This document shows, piece after piece, positions 32,421 through 42,142 of a stretch of 64,000 nt of DNA. The position numbers and the translations under genes are program-made. Origin of the DNA: Candidatus Rokuibacteriota bacterium (GTDB lineage: Bacteria; Methylomirabilota; Methylomirabilia; Rokubacteriales; CSP1-6); the NCBI GenBank assembly GCA_003220615.1, contig QHTB01000134.1, positions 36,629-100,628 of the forward strand, read 5' to 3'. How positions within the stretch are numbered: the first letter of the stretch is position 1; each line of letters begins with the position of its first letter. Under the pieces are notes generated by a model. That model was not told the origin of the DNA and searched no databases. It saw only the letters and a program-made list of their open reading frames with translations.

Positions 32421-35108
32421 TCACCCCCCAACCCGGCCGACGAACTCGTAAACGATCTGGAGGGCCTGATCGACGCGGCCAAGCTCCTTTGTGCCAGCCT
32501 GAGCCAGCTCGGGACGACCTCCGCCACTGCCGCCGGCGGCCTTCGCCACCTCCTGGATCAGTCGTCCGGCATGGAAGCGCGGGATCAGGTCCTTGCTCAC
32601 GGCCGCCACCAGGTTGGCCCTCCCGTCCTGGACGCTCGCGACGCAGATGATGCCCGAGCCGAGCCGCTCTCGCAGACGGTCCACCACCGTGCGCAGGCCC
32701 TCGGCGTCGAGCCCGTCCACACGGCCGGCGATGACGGCCACGCCGTTGACCTGGCGGGCCCCGTCCACGAGCTCGTCGGCGCGCGACCGCGCCAGCCGGG
32801 CCTCCATCTCCTGGAGCTGCTTCTCCAGCGCGCGCTGCTCGTCGACGAGCTTGCGCAGCCGCTGCGGGACCTCGCCGGGCGAGATCTTCAAGATGTCGGC
32901 GGCCTCCTTGAGGGCTCGCTCCTGCCGCGCGACCGCGGCCAGCGCGGCCGGCCCGGCCACAGCCTCCACGCGCCGGACGCCGGAGGCGACGGCGCCCTCG
33001 CTAGCCACCTTGAGGAGGCCGATCTGGCCGGTCTGGTCCAGATGCGTGCCGCCACAGAGCTCCACGGAAAAGTCGCCGATCCGGATGACCGCGACGCGCT
33101 GGCCGTACTTCTCGCCGAAGAGCGCGAGCGCGCCCGAGCGCAGCGCTTCGTCGAGGTCCATCTCCTGGCGCGTGACCTGGACGTTGGCCTGGACCTGCTC
33201 GTTGACGAGGTCCTCGATCTGCTCCACCTCGCGGTCCTTGACGGCCGCGCCGTGGGAGAAGTCGAAGCGCAGGTGATCGGGCGCCACCAGCGAGCCGGCC
33301 TGCGCGACGTGCGAGCCGAGCACCTTGCGGAGCGCGGCGTGGAGCAGATGCGTCCCGGTGTGGTGCTGGCGCAGGCCCTGGCGGCGCGGCGACTCCACGC
33401 TGACCGCCACGTCTTCGCCCTCGCGGAAGCCGCCGCTGCTCACGCGCACGCGGTGGACGAGAAGCTTCGGGCCGCGGTAGTACGTGTCGACGATCTCGCC
33501 ACGGCCGTTGCGCCCGACGAGCGCGCCGGTGTCACCCATCTGACCGCCCGACTCGGCGTAGGCCGGGGTGCGATCGAGGATCACCTCGACCTCGGCGCCC
33601 TCCGCCACTTCGGTCACACGCCGCAGCCCATCCGTGCCGTCGACGAGGGCCAGGATCCGTGCCGGCGACGTGAGCGTCTCGTAGCCGACGAACTGCACCG
33701 GCGTGATGTCGGCGGCGAGCCGATGATAGAGCCCCGACCCGTCGCCACCTTCCTCGGCCGCAAACGCCGCGCCGGCCCGGGCCCGCTCACGCTGGGCGTC
33801 CATCTCGCGCTTCCACGTGACCTCGGTCGCGTCGGTCACGCGCCAGCCGGCGTCCTGGAGGACTTCCTCGGCGAGGTCGCGCGGGAAGCCGTACGTGTCG
33901 TAGAGCGTGAACAGGAACTTCCCGTCGATGGCCCGTCCCTGCCCCTGCCGCCCCTGCGCGGTGAAGAACTCCTCGATCTTCTCCATCCCGACGTCGAGCG
34001 TCTGCGCGAAGCGCTCTTCCTCCTGGCGGACGACCTCCTGGATGCGAGCGCGCTCGGGCATCAGCTCCGGATAGGCCGACTTCATCACGGCGGCGACCCA
34101 ATCGATCGACTTGTAGAGGAACGGCTCCCGGAGTCCGAGCCGGCGGCCGTGGCGCATGGCCCGGCGCATGATCCGGCGCAGGACATAACCCCGCCACTCG
34201 TTGGACGGTGTCACACCGTCGCCGATCAGGAACGTCGTCGCCCGCGCGTGGTCGGCGATGACGCGCATGGAGACGTCGTCCTCGGAATCGGCGCCGCCGT
34301 ACGGCTTGCCCGACAGCGTGGCGACGCGATCGACCAGCGGGCGCAGCAGGTCGGTGTCGTAGTTCGAGAGCTTGCCCTGCATGACCGCGGCGATGCGCTC
34401 GAGCCCCATGCCGGTGTCGATCGACGGCCGCGGCAGGGGCGTCCGGGTTCCGGTCGTGTCGCAGTAGAACTGCATGAACACGAGATTCCAGATCTCGAGC
34501 CAGCGGTCACACTCGCAGGCCGGGCCGAGACACTTCCGGCCGGCCGCCTCCTCCGCGCACGGCAGGTGATCGCCTTGATGAAAGTGGACTTCCGAGCACG
34601 GGCCGCAGGGACCGTGATCGCCCATGGCCCAGAAGTTGTCCTTCTCGCCGAGGCGCAGGATGCGATCGTTGCCGAAGCCGGCGACCTTCTTCCAGAGCGC
34701 GAACGCGTCGTCGTCGTCGGTGAAGACCGTGGCCATCAGCCGTTTTCGGTCGAGGCCGAGATCACGCGTCAGGAACTCCCAGGCATAGCCGATGGCGTCG
34801 GCCTTGAAGTAGTCTCCGAACGAGAAGTTGCCGAGCATCTCGAAGAACGTGTGATGGCGGGCGGTCCGTCCGACGTTCTCGAGGTCGTTGTGCTTCCCGC
34901 CGGCGCGGACGCACTTCTGGCACGAGGTGGCGCGCCTGTACTCCCGCTGCTCCTCGCCCGTGAAGACACGCTTGAACTGCACCATGCCGGCATTGGTGAA
35001 GAGCAGCGTGGGATCGTCGCCCGGCACGAGCGACGACGAGCGCACACGGCGGTGGCCGCGGTCCTCGAAATAGCGGAGAAATTCTTCACGCAAGCGGTCG
35101 CCGGTCAT
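32421..35108 (-). CDS. alaS: Alanyl-tRNA synthetase
   Basis: The 895-residue protein has the full class II AlaRS layout. The catalytic core contains LLFTNAGMVQFKRVF, GKHNDLENVG, FFEMLGNFSFGDYFK and DTGMGLERIA. The editing domain has the zinc motif HTGTHLLHAAL and CGGTHLD, and a C-terminal coiled coil plus DHHA1-like domain ends it (GSGGGRPELAQAG). It charges tRNA-Ala and clears mischarged Ser/Gly. The length is normal for the family. It lies upstream of the phosphorelay genes on the same strand. Confidence 0.97.
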   Translation of the reverse strand: MTGDRLREEFLRYFEDRGHRRVRSSSLVPGDDPTLLFTNAGMVQFKRVFTGEEQREYRRATSCQKCVRAGGKHNDLENVGRTARHHTFFEMLGNFSFGDYFKADAIGYAWEFLTRDLGLDRKRLMATVFTDDDDAFALWKKVAGFGNDRILRLGEKDNFWAMGDHGPCGPCSEVHFHQGDHLPCAEEAAGRKCLGPACECDRWLEIWNLVFMQFYCDTTGTRTPLPRPSIDTGMGLERIAAVMQGKLSNYDTDLLRPLVDRVATLSGKPYGGADSEDDVSMRVIADHARATTFLIGDGVTPSNEWRGYVLRRIMRRAMRHGRRLGLREPFLYKSIDWVAAVMKSAYPELMPERARIQEVVRQEEERFAQTLDVGMEKIEEFFTAQGRQGQGRAIDGKFLFTLYDTYGFPRDLAEEVLQDAGWRVTDATEVTWKREMDAQRERARAGAAFAAEEGGDGSGLYHRLAADITPVQFVGYETLTSPARILALVDGTDGLRRVTEVAEGAEVEVILDRTPAYAESGGQMGDTGALVGRNGRGEIVDTYYRGPKLLVHRVRVSSGGFREGEDVAVSVESPRRQGLRQHHTGTHLLHAALRKVLGSHVAQAGSLVAPDHLRFDFSHGAAVKDREVEQIEDLVNEQVQANVQVTRQEMDLDEALRSGALALFGEKYGQRVAVIRIGDFSVELCGGTHLDQTGQIGLLKVASEGAVASGVRRVEAVAGPAALAAVARQERALKEAADILKISPGEVPQRLRKLVDEQRALEKQLQEMEARLARSRADELVDGARQVNGVAVIAGRVDGLDAEGLRTVVDRLRERLGSGIICVASVQDGRANLVAAVSKDLIPRFHAGRLIQEVAKAAGGSGGGRPELAQAGTKELGRVDQALQIVYEFVGRVGG

Positions 35109-35489
35109 CGTGGCTCATTGTAGCAGGCGGGTCGACGAACCGCGCCGACCGCTGCGCGGACTCAGGACGCAGTGGAGCGGAGGAGATCGCGTCAACGACC
35201 ACGCATCGCGTATCGACGCGCGCGCCGCCGGTTCGTATCTCGACGCGGCTCGTTCGCGGTCGAAGTCTCTCAGGAGACCGCGACGCCGACCCCGCCGAGT
35301 CGTTGCGATTTCAGTCCGAAGAGCGGGCGCCGTTCGCGTGGGGCACGGTGCACGACGAACGGCGCCGCTCCTCCTTCAGAGAACATCCACAACGAAGAGA
35401 CATCACAGGCGCCCACACCGACTCATGCAAGCGGCGCACCCGAGAAGAAACTCACGCGTTGACGCAGGTGACGGCATCCGTGCGTCTCG
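35109..35489. other. Intergenic region without a supported gene
   Basis: The ORFs in this stretch (35110-35547, 35172-35462, 35303-35563) are arginine/serine-rich shadows with no domain and no ribosome site. I see no RNA gene. It would hold the alaS promoter. Confidence 0.4.
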
Positions 35490-35672
35490 TCATCCCTCGA
35501 ATCCGTCAGGTTCCACGCCCCTTCGATTCGTTGAGTCGCGGATATAGAACTTTACAGTGGTGACGGCGCGAGGCGTGCGGTCGTCGTTCCAGATCGCTGC
35601 GAAATCCGCATCTTTTGCCGCGGCCTCATCCAGACGATAGAGTCTTGCCGGCTTCCAGTTCGTTGGTTTCAC
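35490..35672 (-). CDS. Small unknown protein
   Basis: A GTG preceded by AAGGAG (11 bp) opens a 60-residue frame: KPTNWKPARLYRLDEAAAKD, FAAIWNDDRTPRAV, VKFYIRDSTNRRGVEPDG. Unlike the surrounding shadow frames this has protein-like composition, with aromatic and alternating hydrophobic residues. The ORF track hides it inside a longer spurious frame (35490-36386). I do not recognise a family; it could also be a gene fragment. Confidence 0.4.
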   Translation of the reverse strand: MKPTNWKPARLYRLDEAAAKDADFAAIWNDDRTPRAVTTVKFYIRDSTNRRGVEPDGFEG

Positions 35673-35778
35673 GAAGATTAGGTCTCCTTCATTCCGAGGT
35701 TTAGGAGTTTGGCGCGACTTGTGCCTCGGCGCTCTCTCCCTGGTTGTGCAGCACAACATTGTTTTGAGGAGGATCACG

Positions 35779-36189
35779 ATGAACGTTTCACGGTTGGCTC
35801 TCTCGTTGGCTCTCGTCGGACTCGCTGTCGCGCCGTGGCTCACGCTGGTTCCGCAGGCCGACGCCGCCGATGCCAAGGCGAAGTGTCGGGTGGGAGCGAA
35901 TCCCGCTCGCGTGCAGATCGCCGTTGGCGCGAACGGGTTGGCCGCGGGCACTGCGCAATTCCAGGTGACGGCGGGCGGAAATGCTTCGAGCGTCCTCACC
36001 AATGCGGTCGACGCACTGGGCGACGCTGCGGCGGAGTGGGACAGCGCGATCGCCGTTGGTGACATCGCCGAAGGTACACGGGGAACGATCGACGCGGCGT
36101 TCGTCGCGGCTGGCGGAATCGTGACGGCGACGGTGAGCCAGGGCGGGGCTGTCGTCGCCACCGCCTCGGCAAAGTGCAGCGCGAAGTAA
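35779..36189 (+). CDS. Small exported protein of unknown function
   Basis: The ATG at 35779 follows GAGGAGG and encodes 136 residues with a clean signal peptide (MNVSRLALSLALVGLAVAPWLTLVPQADA). A beta-rich Ala/Gly/Val domain follows, with two cysteines, one at the mature N-terminus (KAKCRVGANPARVQIAVG) and one at the very end (ASAKCSAK), so they may form a disulfide closing the domain. The composition suggests a small extracytoplasmic beta-sandwich. It is followed by the HEAT-repeat protein. Confidence 0.7.
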   Translation: MNVSRLALSLALVGLAVAPWLTLVPQADAADAKAKCRVGANPARVQIAVGANGLAAGTAQFQVTAGGNASSVLTNAVDALGDAAAEWDSAIAVGDIAEGTRGTIDAAFVAAGGIVTATVSQGGAVVATASAKCSAK

Positions 36190-36283
36190 AGGCGAGAAGG
36201 CTCGTCACGCCGGTCGCCCCTGCTCGGGGGGCTCCGGCGGACCGTCGAGTGCCCATGGCACCGAGAAAGCCGAGGCAGACTGA

Positions 36284-37450
36284 ATGAAGGCTCGCAGGGT
36301 CGGCCCCGTGGTCGCGTGCTTGCTCCTCCACGTCGCCTGGGCGTACGCCGGCGCCAACGATGAAGCCGATGGAGTCGTTCGCGCAAACCAGCACGACGTG
36401 ATTCAGGTCACGGGCGGCTTGCTGACGGTCAGTGTTGACCGATCGCCGCTCTTCATCGTCCTGGACGTCATCGCGCGTCAGAGCGGCGTCAGCATCCGAT
36501 GCGATGCGCCCATCGCAGAGACGGTGACCGCGAACCTTCGCGATATCGCTCTCGACGAGGGTCTGACGCGAATCGTCGGAGCCCGAAGCGCCGTTTTCGT
36601 GTACTCCGATAACGCCGCGGCCGGTCACCGTCCAAGACTGGTGGAAGTCCGTGTCTACGCGGATCAAGCGCCCCCACCGGGCTCTCCTGCGGCTGCTTCG
36701 GCTGATCAGCAATGGCGCGTCGAATCGGCCGAGGACGTCGCCAGTACCGGCGGAGCCAGCGGGACGTTCGCCCGTTCTTCGAGCAGTACCGAGGATCAAT
36801 CGGATACCGGACGATCGGCGCCGGCCCTCCGGCAGTTGACTCGAGCCCTGTCGGAGGAGCACGAGCCGTCGGCGCGGGCGCGCGCGGCCATCGCGCTCGG
36901 GAGAATCGGCGGGGCCGAAGCAATCGTCCACCTGGCCGCGTCCATTGCGACGGATCCGGCGACCGCCGTTCGGGAAGCCGCTGCGGCCGCTCTGGGAAGG
37001 ACCTGGAGCGAGCACGCCGTCGCGCCGCTGATCCAGGCGTTGCTCGAGGATCAGGGCTCCTTCGTTCGCGAGGCCGCGGCCCACGCGCTCGGAGAGCTCT
37101 GGAGCGAAACCGCCGTGGAGGCGCTCGCGCGAGCCCTTTCGGTGGATCCGAGACACTCCGTCCGCGAGGCGGCCGCCGAAGCGCTTGGCAAGATCGGAAC
37201 TCCCGCGACCATGGACGTCCTGGTCGGAGCACTCGGCGACGCCCATTCCACGGTCCGAGAGAGTGCGGCGGCAGCGCTCGGCGAGACCGGGCGCCCGGAC
37301 GCCCTCGGCGCGCTGACCCAGACCGCCCGGACAGACGCCGATCCCTGGGTACGACAAAATGCGGCAGGCGCCGTCGCGAAGCTCACTCGTGACGAGGCGG
37401 GTCGGAAACACCATCGCAGACGACATCACACGACAGCGGACGAGAGGTGA
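36284..37450 (+). CDS. Exported STN-like plus HEAT-repeat protein
   Basis: The 388-residue protein has a signal peptide (MKARRVGPVVACLLLHVAWAYA). An STN/secretin-like small domain follows (LLTVSVDRSPLFIVLDVIARQSGVSIRCDAPIAETVTANLRDIALDEGLTRI), then a linker rich in Ser/Ala, then five or six HEAT-like units (ARAAIALGRIGGAEAIVHLA, VREAAAEALGKIGTPATMDVL). The STN domain is normally found at the N-terminus of secretins and TonB receptors, so fusion to HEAT repeats suggests a periplasmic scaffold for an outer-membrane machine. Its stop overlaps the start of a tiny zinc-ribbon-like gene (GTGA). Confidence 0.78.
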   Translation: MKARRVGPVVACLLLHVAWAYAGANDEADGVVRANQHDVIQVTGGLLTVSVDRSPLFIVLDVIARQSGVSIRCDAPIAETVTANLRDIALDEGLTRIVGARSAVFVYSDNAAAGHRPRLVEVRVYADQAPPPGSPAAASADQQWRVESAEDVASTGGASGTFARSSSSTEDQSDTGRSAPALRQLTRALSEEHEPSARARAAIALGRIGGAEAIVHLAASIATDPATAVREAAAAALGRTWSEHAVAPLIQALLEDQGSFVREAAAHALGELWSETAVEALARALSVDPRHSVREAAAEALGKIGTPATMDVLVGALGDAHSTVRESAAAALGETGRPDALGALTQTARTDADPWVRQNAAGAVAKLTRDEAGRKHHRRRHHTTADER

Positions 37451-37632
37451 GACGGGCGAGCCGGTGCCTGACATGTCGATCAAGAATGTATCGTCTCGGC
37501 TTCGAGGTGAAGGACGACGGGACGACGGTCTTCCATTATGAGTGCGCGAGATACGGGCACGTGTGGACAAAGACGTTGACGCGAGTCGAAACGTCTACGC
37601 GATCGCAGTCTCCGGAGGAGCCTTCACGATAG
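37447..37632 (+). CDS. Small zinc-ribbon-like protein
   Basis: The 61-residue frame begins with GTG overlapping the HEAT gene's TGA. It reads SRCLTCRSRMYRLGFEVKDD, then TTVFHYECARYGHVWTKT. The pair CxxC ... CxxxxH around a beta hairpin resembles a small zinc ribbon. A four-base overlap with a real gene and this composition argue for a real, coupled gene, though the second metal pair is irregular. Confidence 0.5.
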   Translation: MRRASRCLTCRSRMYRLGFEVKDDGTTVFHYECARYGHVWTKTLTRVETSTRSQSPEEPSR

Positions 37633-37641
37633 GCTGGGACG

Positions 37642-38406
37642 TCACGGATCGTTCTCCTTCCTTGCTTCGCTTCGGAACGGCTTCACCAGCAGTCGGGCCT
37701 GACGCACGATGCCGCGACGCATTCGAAGCCACTCTGCATCGCGGTAGAACAGCCCATCGAAGCAGCCGACGAAGACGTCGAGGATGTCGAGATGCACGGA
37801 GGCGAGGAACATGAGCGCGCCGTCGACCCCGCGTCGCGATGTTTCGGCGTTCGCGAAGCGCACGACGGCTGGACGGGGGTACGCGGGGTTCGGCTGCCGC
37901 TCGATGCGCCACCGTTGCATCGAAAGAAACTCCGGCATGAAGTGGATGCCGGAGTCCGACATGACTCCGAGCTTCGCTCGAAGTGATTCGACCAGCTGAC
38001 TCCCGGGATAGATCACGTTCTTGCTCGGCTGTTTCGGCTTCACACCCGTCCGCCGATCGGCCCAGCGCGCCAGTCGCCGCTCGGCGTCGATCCACCGGTC
38101 GCGATTTTCCGGATCGTCCTTGATGGCGACCGCCAAACAGGCGGCCTCGATCCCACGCCGGATGACTCCAAGCGCATCCGCTGGCAACCCTCGGCTGATC
38201 GTCGCCGCCGCGGAGAGGAGCGTCTGCTGGCAGGCCACGAGGAGCTGGAAGAGGTCCGGGGATGGATTCGGTCCGAGCACGTGGACCGAGCGATCGTAGA
38301 GGGCGCCGATCGCTTCGATCAGTGCAAATTCCGGTCGTTGCCTCAATTCCTGGAGGGCGTGTTCCTGAGCGGCCAGGTAACCGTCAAACCCGTTCGCCTC
38401 GGTCAC
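37642..38406 (-). CDS. Hypothetical helical protein
   Basis: I do not recognise this 254-residue protein. From the GTG at 38406 it reads TEANGFDGYLAAQEHALQEL and then mostly helical segments (LLVACQQTLLSAAATISRGLPADALGVIRRGIEAACLAVAI, WIDAERRLARWADRR). The end is basic (RMRRGIVRQARLLVKPFRSE). The regular long helices resemble HEPN-like or DUF5677-type helical bundles, but no catalytic RxxxxH is evident. The first 31 residues of the longer ORF are low-complexity and were dropped. Confidence 0.55.
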   Translation of the reverse strand: MTEANGFDGYLAAQEHALQELRQRPEFALIEAIGALYDRSVHVLGPNPSPDLFQLLVACQQTLLSAAATISRGLPADALGVIRRGIEAACLAVAIKDDPENRDRWIDAERRLARWADRRTGVKPKQPSKNVIYPGSQLVESLRAKLGVMSDSGIHFMPEFLSMQRWRIERQPNPAYPRPAVVRFANAETSRRGVDGALMFLASVHLDILDVFVGCFDGLFYRDAEWLRMRRGIVRQARLLVKPFRSEARKENDP

Positions 38407-38561
38407 GGCGTCGGGCCCTGGCGCTCCGGCCTGGCGGCTTCGGGAGGGATCACGACGGCGGTGAACGGCAGGGCAGGGAGCGATCGGCAGAGCATGCACC
38501 CACGATGACGAAGACCGCTGGAACGAGGTTTACATCCCGGCTTTCGGTTCGGAGGGGCCGG

Positions 38562-39158
38562 CTAGCGTCCCGGGCTGTCGCAGGCGTAGACGTACGAGTC
38601 GCGCCACCGGCCCTTCATGAACCGATGAGCGCGCAGGAAGCGTTCTCGCCTGAGCCCGGCCTTCTCCAGCACGCGCGCCGAGGCGGGATTGGCCGGCTCG
38701 CAGACCGCCCACACGCGCCGCGCACCGAGGCGCGTGAACGCGAACTCGACGAGCGCCCGGGCCGCCTCCGAGGCGAGGCCCTGGCCCCAGTAGCCCCGCG
38801 CGAGGGCGTAGCCGAGGTCGGCCTCCCCGGCGATCTCATCGGTGACGTGGAGCCGGCAGCCGCCGACGAGCCGCGGCTCGCGCCTCAGCACGATCGCGAG
38901 GTCCCACTGTCGCCGCGGGCGCGCCGCACGCCCCGCCATGACGGCGGACAGGAAGCGACGCGTGTCGTCCTCGGTGTTCGGGCCCCACGGCAGAAACTCT
39001 ACGACGGCGGGGTCGGACGCGTAGGCCTGGATCGCCTCCAGGTCCGCATCGGTCAGCTCGCGCAAGACCAGCCGCGCCGTCTCGGCGACTACCTGGATGA
39101 GGTCACCTGACCACCGCGTCGGCGGTGACGGCGATGCGTGTGAGCTGGCGCACGACAT
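38562..39158 (-). CDS. GNAT-family N-acetyltransferase (RimJ/RimL-like)
   Basis: The protein begins its fold at ETARLVLRELTDADLEAIQAYASDPAVVEFLPWGP and has GGCRLHVTDEIAGEADLGYALARGYWGQGLASEAARALVEFAF, containing the acetyl-CoA loop, and NPASARVLEKAGLRRERFL. This is the typical ribosomal-protein-alanine acetyltransferase-like subgroup; the actual substrate is unknown. The ATG used overlaps recX by 56 bp, and the first ~25 residues do not match the family. No ordinary start codon closer to the fold was found. Confidence 0.88.
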   Translation of the reverse strand: MSCASSHASPSPPTRWSGDLIQVVAETARLVLRELTDADLEAIQAYASDPAVVEFLPWGPNTEDDTRRFLSAVMAGRAARPRRQWDLAIVLRREPRLVGGCRLHVTDEIAGEADLGYALARGYWGQGLASEAARALVEFAFTRLGARRVWAVCEPANPASARVLEKAGLRRERFLRAHRFMKGRWRDSYVYACDSPGR

Positions 39159-39564
39159 GGACCACGACGCCGGGCGCGTAACCCCGCCGCAGCAAATAGT
39201 CGCGCAGCCGCTTGGCCACGCGCTCGGGCCGCCCGCGGGCGATCACCGGCAGCCGCCGGCGCGCGAGAGCCAGGGCGCGGGCGAGCGTGGCGTCCGGTGC
39301 CAGGGCACCGACGGCGGCGTCGATCACCGCCGAGTCGACGCCGCGGGCCCGAAGCTCGGCGCGCAGCCGGGCAGCGCCGTAGCCGCGCGCGCTCCGGCTC
39401 TCCACCCACTGGCGCGCGAACGCGGCGTCGTCCAGATATCCACGAGCGGTGAGATCGGCAACGACCGCATCGGCGACCTCGGCGGGGGCGCCGCGGCGGA
39501 CCAAGCGCCGCGCCAGGTCGGCCTGGGTCCACGGACGCCGCGTGAGCAGATCGGCCGCGACCAA
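39103..39564 (-). CDS. recX: Regulatory protein RecX
   Basis: The 153-residue helical protein has the three-repeat RecX pattern: LLTRRPWTQADLARRLVRRG, VVADLTARGYLDDAAFARQWVES, RGYGAARLRAELRARGV and RVAKRLRDYLLRRGYAPGVV. RecX binds RecA filaments and inhibits them. The TTG start is the first available; a few more homologous residues lie upstream (RQLDERAAR) without an ordinary start codon. It is third in a recA-pilT-recX order, separated from recA by the ATPase gene. Confidence 0.87.
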   Translation of the reverse strand: MVAADLLTRRPWTQADLARRLVRRGAPAEVADAVVADLTARGYLDDAAFARQWVESRSARGYGAARLRAELRARGVDSAVIDAAVGALAPDATLARALALARRRLPVIARGRPERVAKRLRDYLLRRGYAPGVVVHVVRQLTRIAVTADAVVR

Positions 39565-39662
39565 TCGTGCCGCGCGCTCGTCGAGCTGGCGAAGCGAACC
39601 TCGCCGACTCTCGCCGGGCTCCGCGGCCGCGGCGCGATCACGACGAGCTCGTCGCCGAGCGG

Positions 39663-40826
39663 TTATGGCCTCCTGAAGAACGGGCTGGATGTGGGCGGCT
39701 TGGCCGCCGCCTCTTCCTGCTTCTTCTTCTCGACCTCGAACGTGAGCTCGCCGGTCGAGAAGATGCCCCGGACCTTGAGGTCGAAGTCATCCGGGTTGGT
39801 GGCCGCCTCGCGAGCGGTCTCGTACGACACCACGCTGTCCCGATAGAGCTTGAGCAGGCACTGGTCGAACGTCTGCATCCCGTACTGCGTGGTGCCCTGG
39901 GTGATGATGGCCGGGATCTCGGGCGTTCGCTTCGCCTCGCGGATGCAGTCGCGAATGAGCGCGGTGCCGATCATGATCTCGACCGCCGGTACGCGGCCTT
40001 CGCCGGCCAGCTTCGGCACCAGGCGCTGAGAGATGACGCCCTGGATGACCGCGGCGAGCTGATCGCGGATCTGCTGCTCCTGATGCGGCGGGAACGTGCC
40101 GAGGATGCGGTTGACGGTTTCCGCGGCGTTCAGGGTGTGGAGGGTCGAGAACACGAGGTGGCCGGTTTCCGCCGCGTGGAGCGCCACCGCCATGGTCTCC
40201 GGGTCGCGCATCTCGCCGACCAGGATGACGTCGGGGTCCTCGCGGAGCGCGGCCCGCAACGCGCTGGCGAAGTTCGACGAATCGTGGCCGATCTCACGCT
40301 GGCTCACGACGCAGTTGATGTCCTCGTGTGAGAACTCGATCGGGTCCTCGATCGTGATGATGTGATCGTTCCGGCTGCGATTGATGAAGTCGATCATCGC
40401 CGCCAGCGTCGTGGACTTGCCCGAGCCGGTGATGCCGGTGACGAGCACCATGCCCCGGCGCTCCATGGCCAGCTTCTCGAGCACCTGGGGCAGGCCGAGC
40501 TCCTCGAACTTCGGCTTCTTCGACGGGATGGCCCGCATCACCGCGCGGATGTGGCCGGTCGCGAGGAAGAGGTTGACGCGGAAGCGGCCGTGGTCGCGCA
40601 CGGCGTAGGCCACGTCGACCTCCCGGCCGTCCTTGAGCTGGCCGTAGGTGCGCTCGCTCAGGATGTGGCGGGCCATGTCCTCCATCTCGCCGATACTGAC
40701 CACGCCGAGATCGGGCTGGGGCACCAGCCGGCCATGGATGCGGAGGACGGGTGGCGAGTTGGGCTTGAGGTGCAGATCGGACGCCCCCCGCTCGACGCTT
40801 CTGATGAGCAGCTTGTCGAGGTCCAT
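39663..40826 (-). CDS. PilT/PilU-type twitching motility ATPase
   Basis: The 387-residue secretion ATPase has the PilT N-terminus [26 protein letters not shown], Walker [11 protein letters not shown], the Asp box [12 protein letters not shown], Walker [16 protein letters not shown], His box [16 protein letters not shown] and the AIRNLIRE-like region [19 protein letters not shown]. Such ATPases retract type IV pili. Its ATG directly follows the recA stop (TAGATG order on the coding strand), so the two are one transcript. A poly-Lys/Glu tail ends it. Another pilus-type ATPase (GspE/PilB) lies at the right edge of the window. Confidence 0.93.
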   Translation of the reverse strand: MDLDKLLIRSVERGASDLHLKPNSPPVLRIHGRLVPQPDLGVVSIGEMEDMARHILSERTYGQLKDGREVDVAYAVRDHGRFRVNLFLATGHIRAVMRAIPSKKPKFEELGLPQVLEKLAMERRGMVLVTGITGSGKSTTLAAMIDFINRSRNDHIITIEDPIEFSHEDINCVVSQREIGHDSSNFASALRAALREDPDVILVGEMRDPETMAVALHAAETGHLVFSTLHTLNAAETVNRILGTFPPHQEQQIRDQLAAVIQGVISQRLVPKLAGEGRVPAVEIMIGTALIRDCIREAKRTPEIPAIITQGTTQYGMQTFDQCLLKLYRDSVVSYETAREAATNPDDFDLKVRGIFSTGELTFEVEKKKQEEAAAKPPTSSPFFRRP

Positions 40827-41846
<1,020 letters not shown>

Positions 41847-41862
41847 CGGGTTCTCCCTTCGG

Positions 41863-41895
41863 AGAATGTCTTGCGGGCATTCTAGGAGTGCCCGC
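41863..41895. promoter_or_regulatory. Two overlapping inverted repeats upstream of recA
   Basis: AGAATG-N9-CATTCT (41863-41883) and GCGGGCA-N9-TGCCCGC (41873-41895) overlap within 50 bp of the recA start. The first could be an SOS operator of a non-E. coli type, and the second a strong leader hairpin. Neither matches the known CTGT-N8-ACAG or GAAC-N4-GTTC LexA boxes. Confidence 0.4.
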
Positions 41896-41942
41896 CCGAC
41901 GGCGTCAATGTCTGAAGCGCGAGACGGTGCTCCGGCGGAGGG

Positions 41943-42134
41943 TCAGCGGGTCGGCAGAGACGTCACGAGCAGGCGCGGAAGGATGTTCGGCGCCACCAGA
42001 GTGGACGCCTTGGGCGGCGTGTTCGGCGTCGGCGCGGCGCCGGCCGCTGACGGGGCGACGCTGGCCGACACGGAACCGGCGCAGCACGTGATCGCGAGCC
42101 CCGCAGCGACGATCACGACGAGTGCATGAGCCAT
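41943..42134 (-). CDS. Small exported peptide or lipoprotein
   Basis: The 63-residue frame starts at the ATG at 42134, after GAGG and 8 bp past the mlaC stop. It has a hydrophobic leader MAHALVVIVAAGLAITCCAG with a lipobox-like ITCC, then a Pro/Ala/Thr-rich mature part. It is not recognisable further. The tight spacing to mlaC suggests it belongs to that operon. Confidence 0.5.
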   Translation of the reverse strand: MAHALVVIVAAGLAITCCAGSVSASVAPSAAGAAPTPNTPPKASTLVAPNILPRLLVTSLPTR

Positions 42135-42142
42135 GGTCGGCC

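Noticed and set aside
32571-35123. 850-aa plus-strand ORF
   Set aside because: Complete antisense of alaS; no motif of its own.
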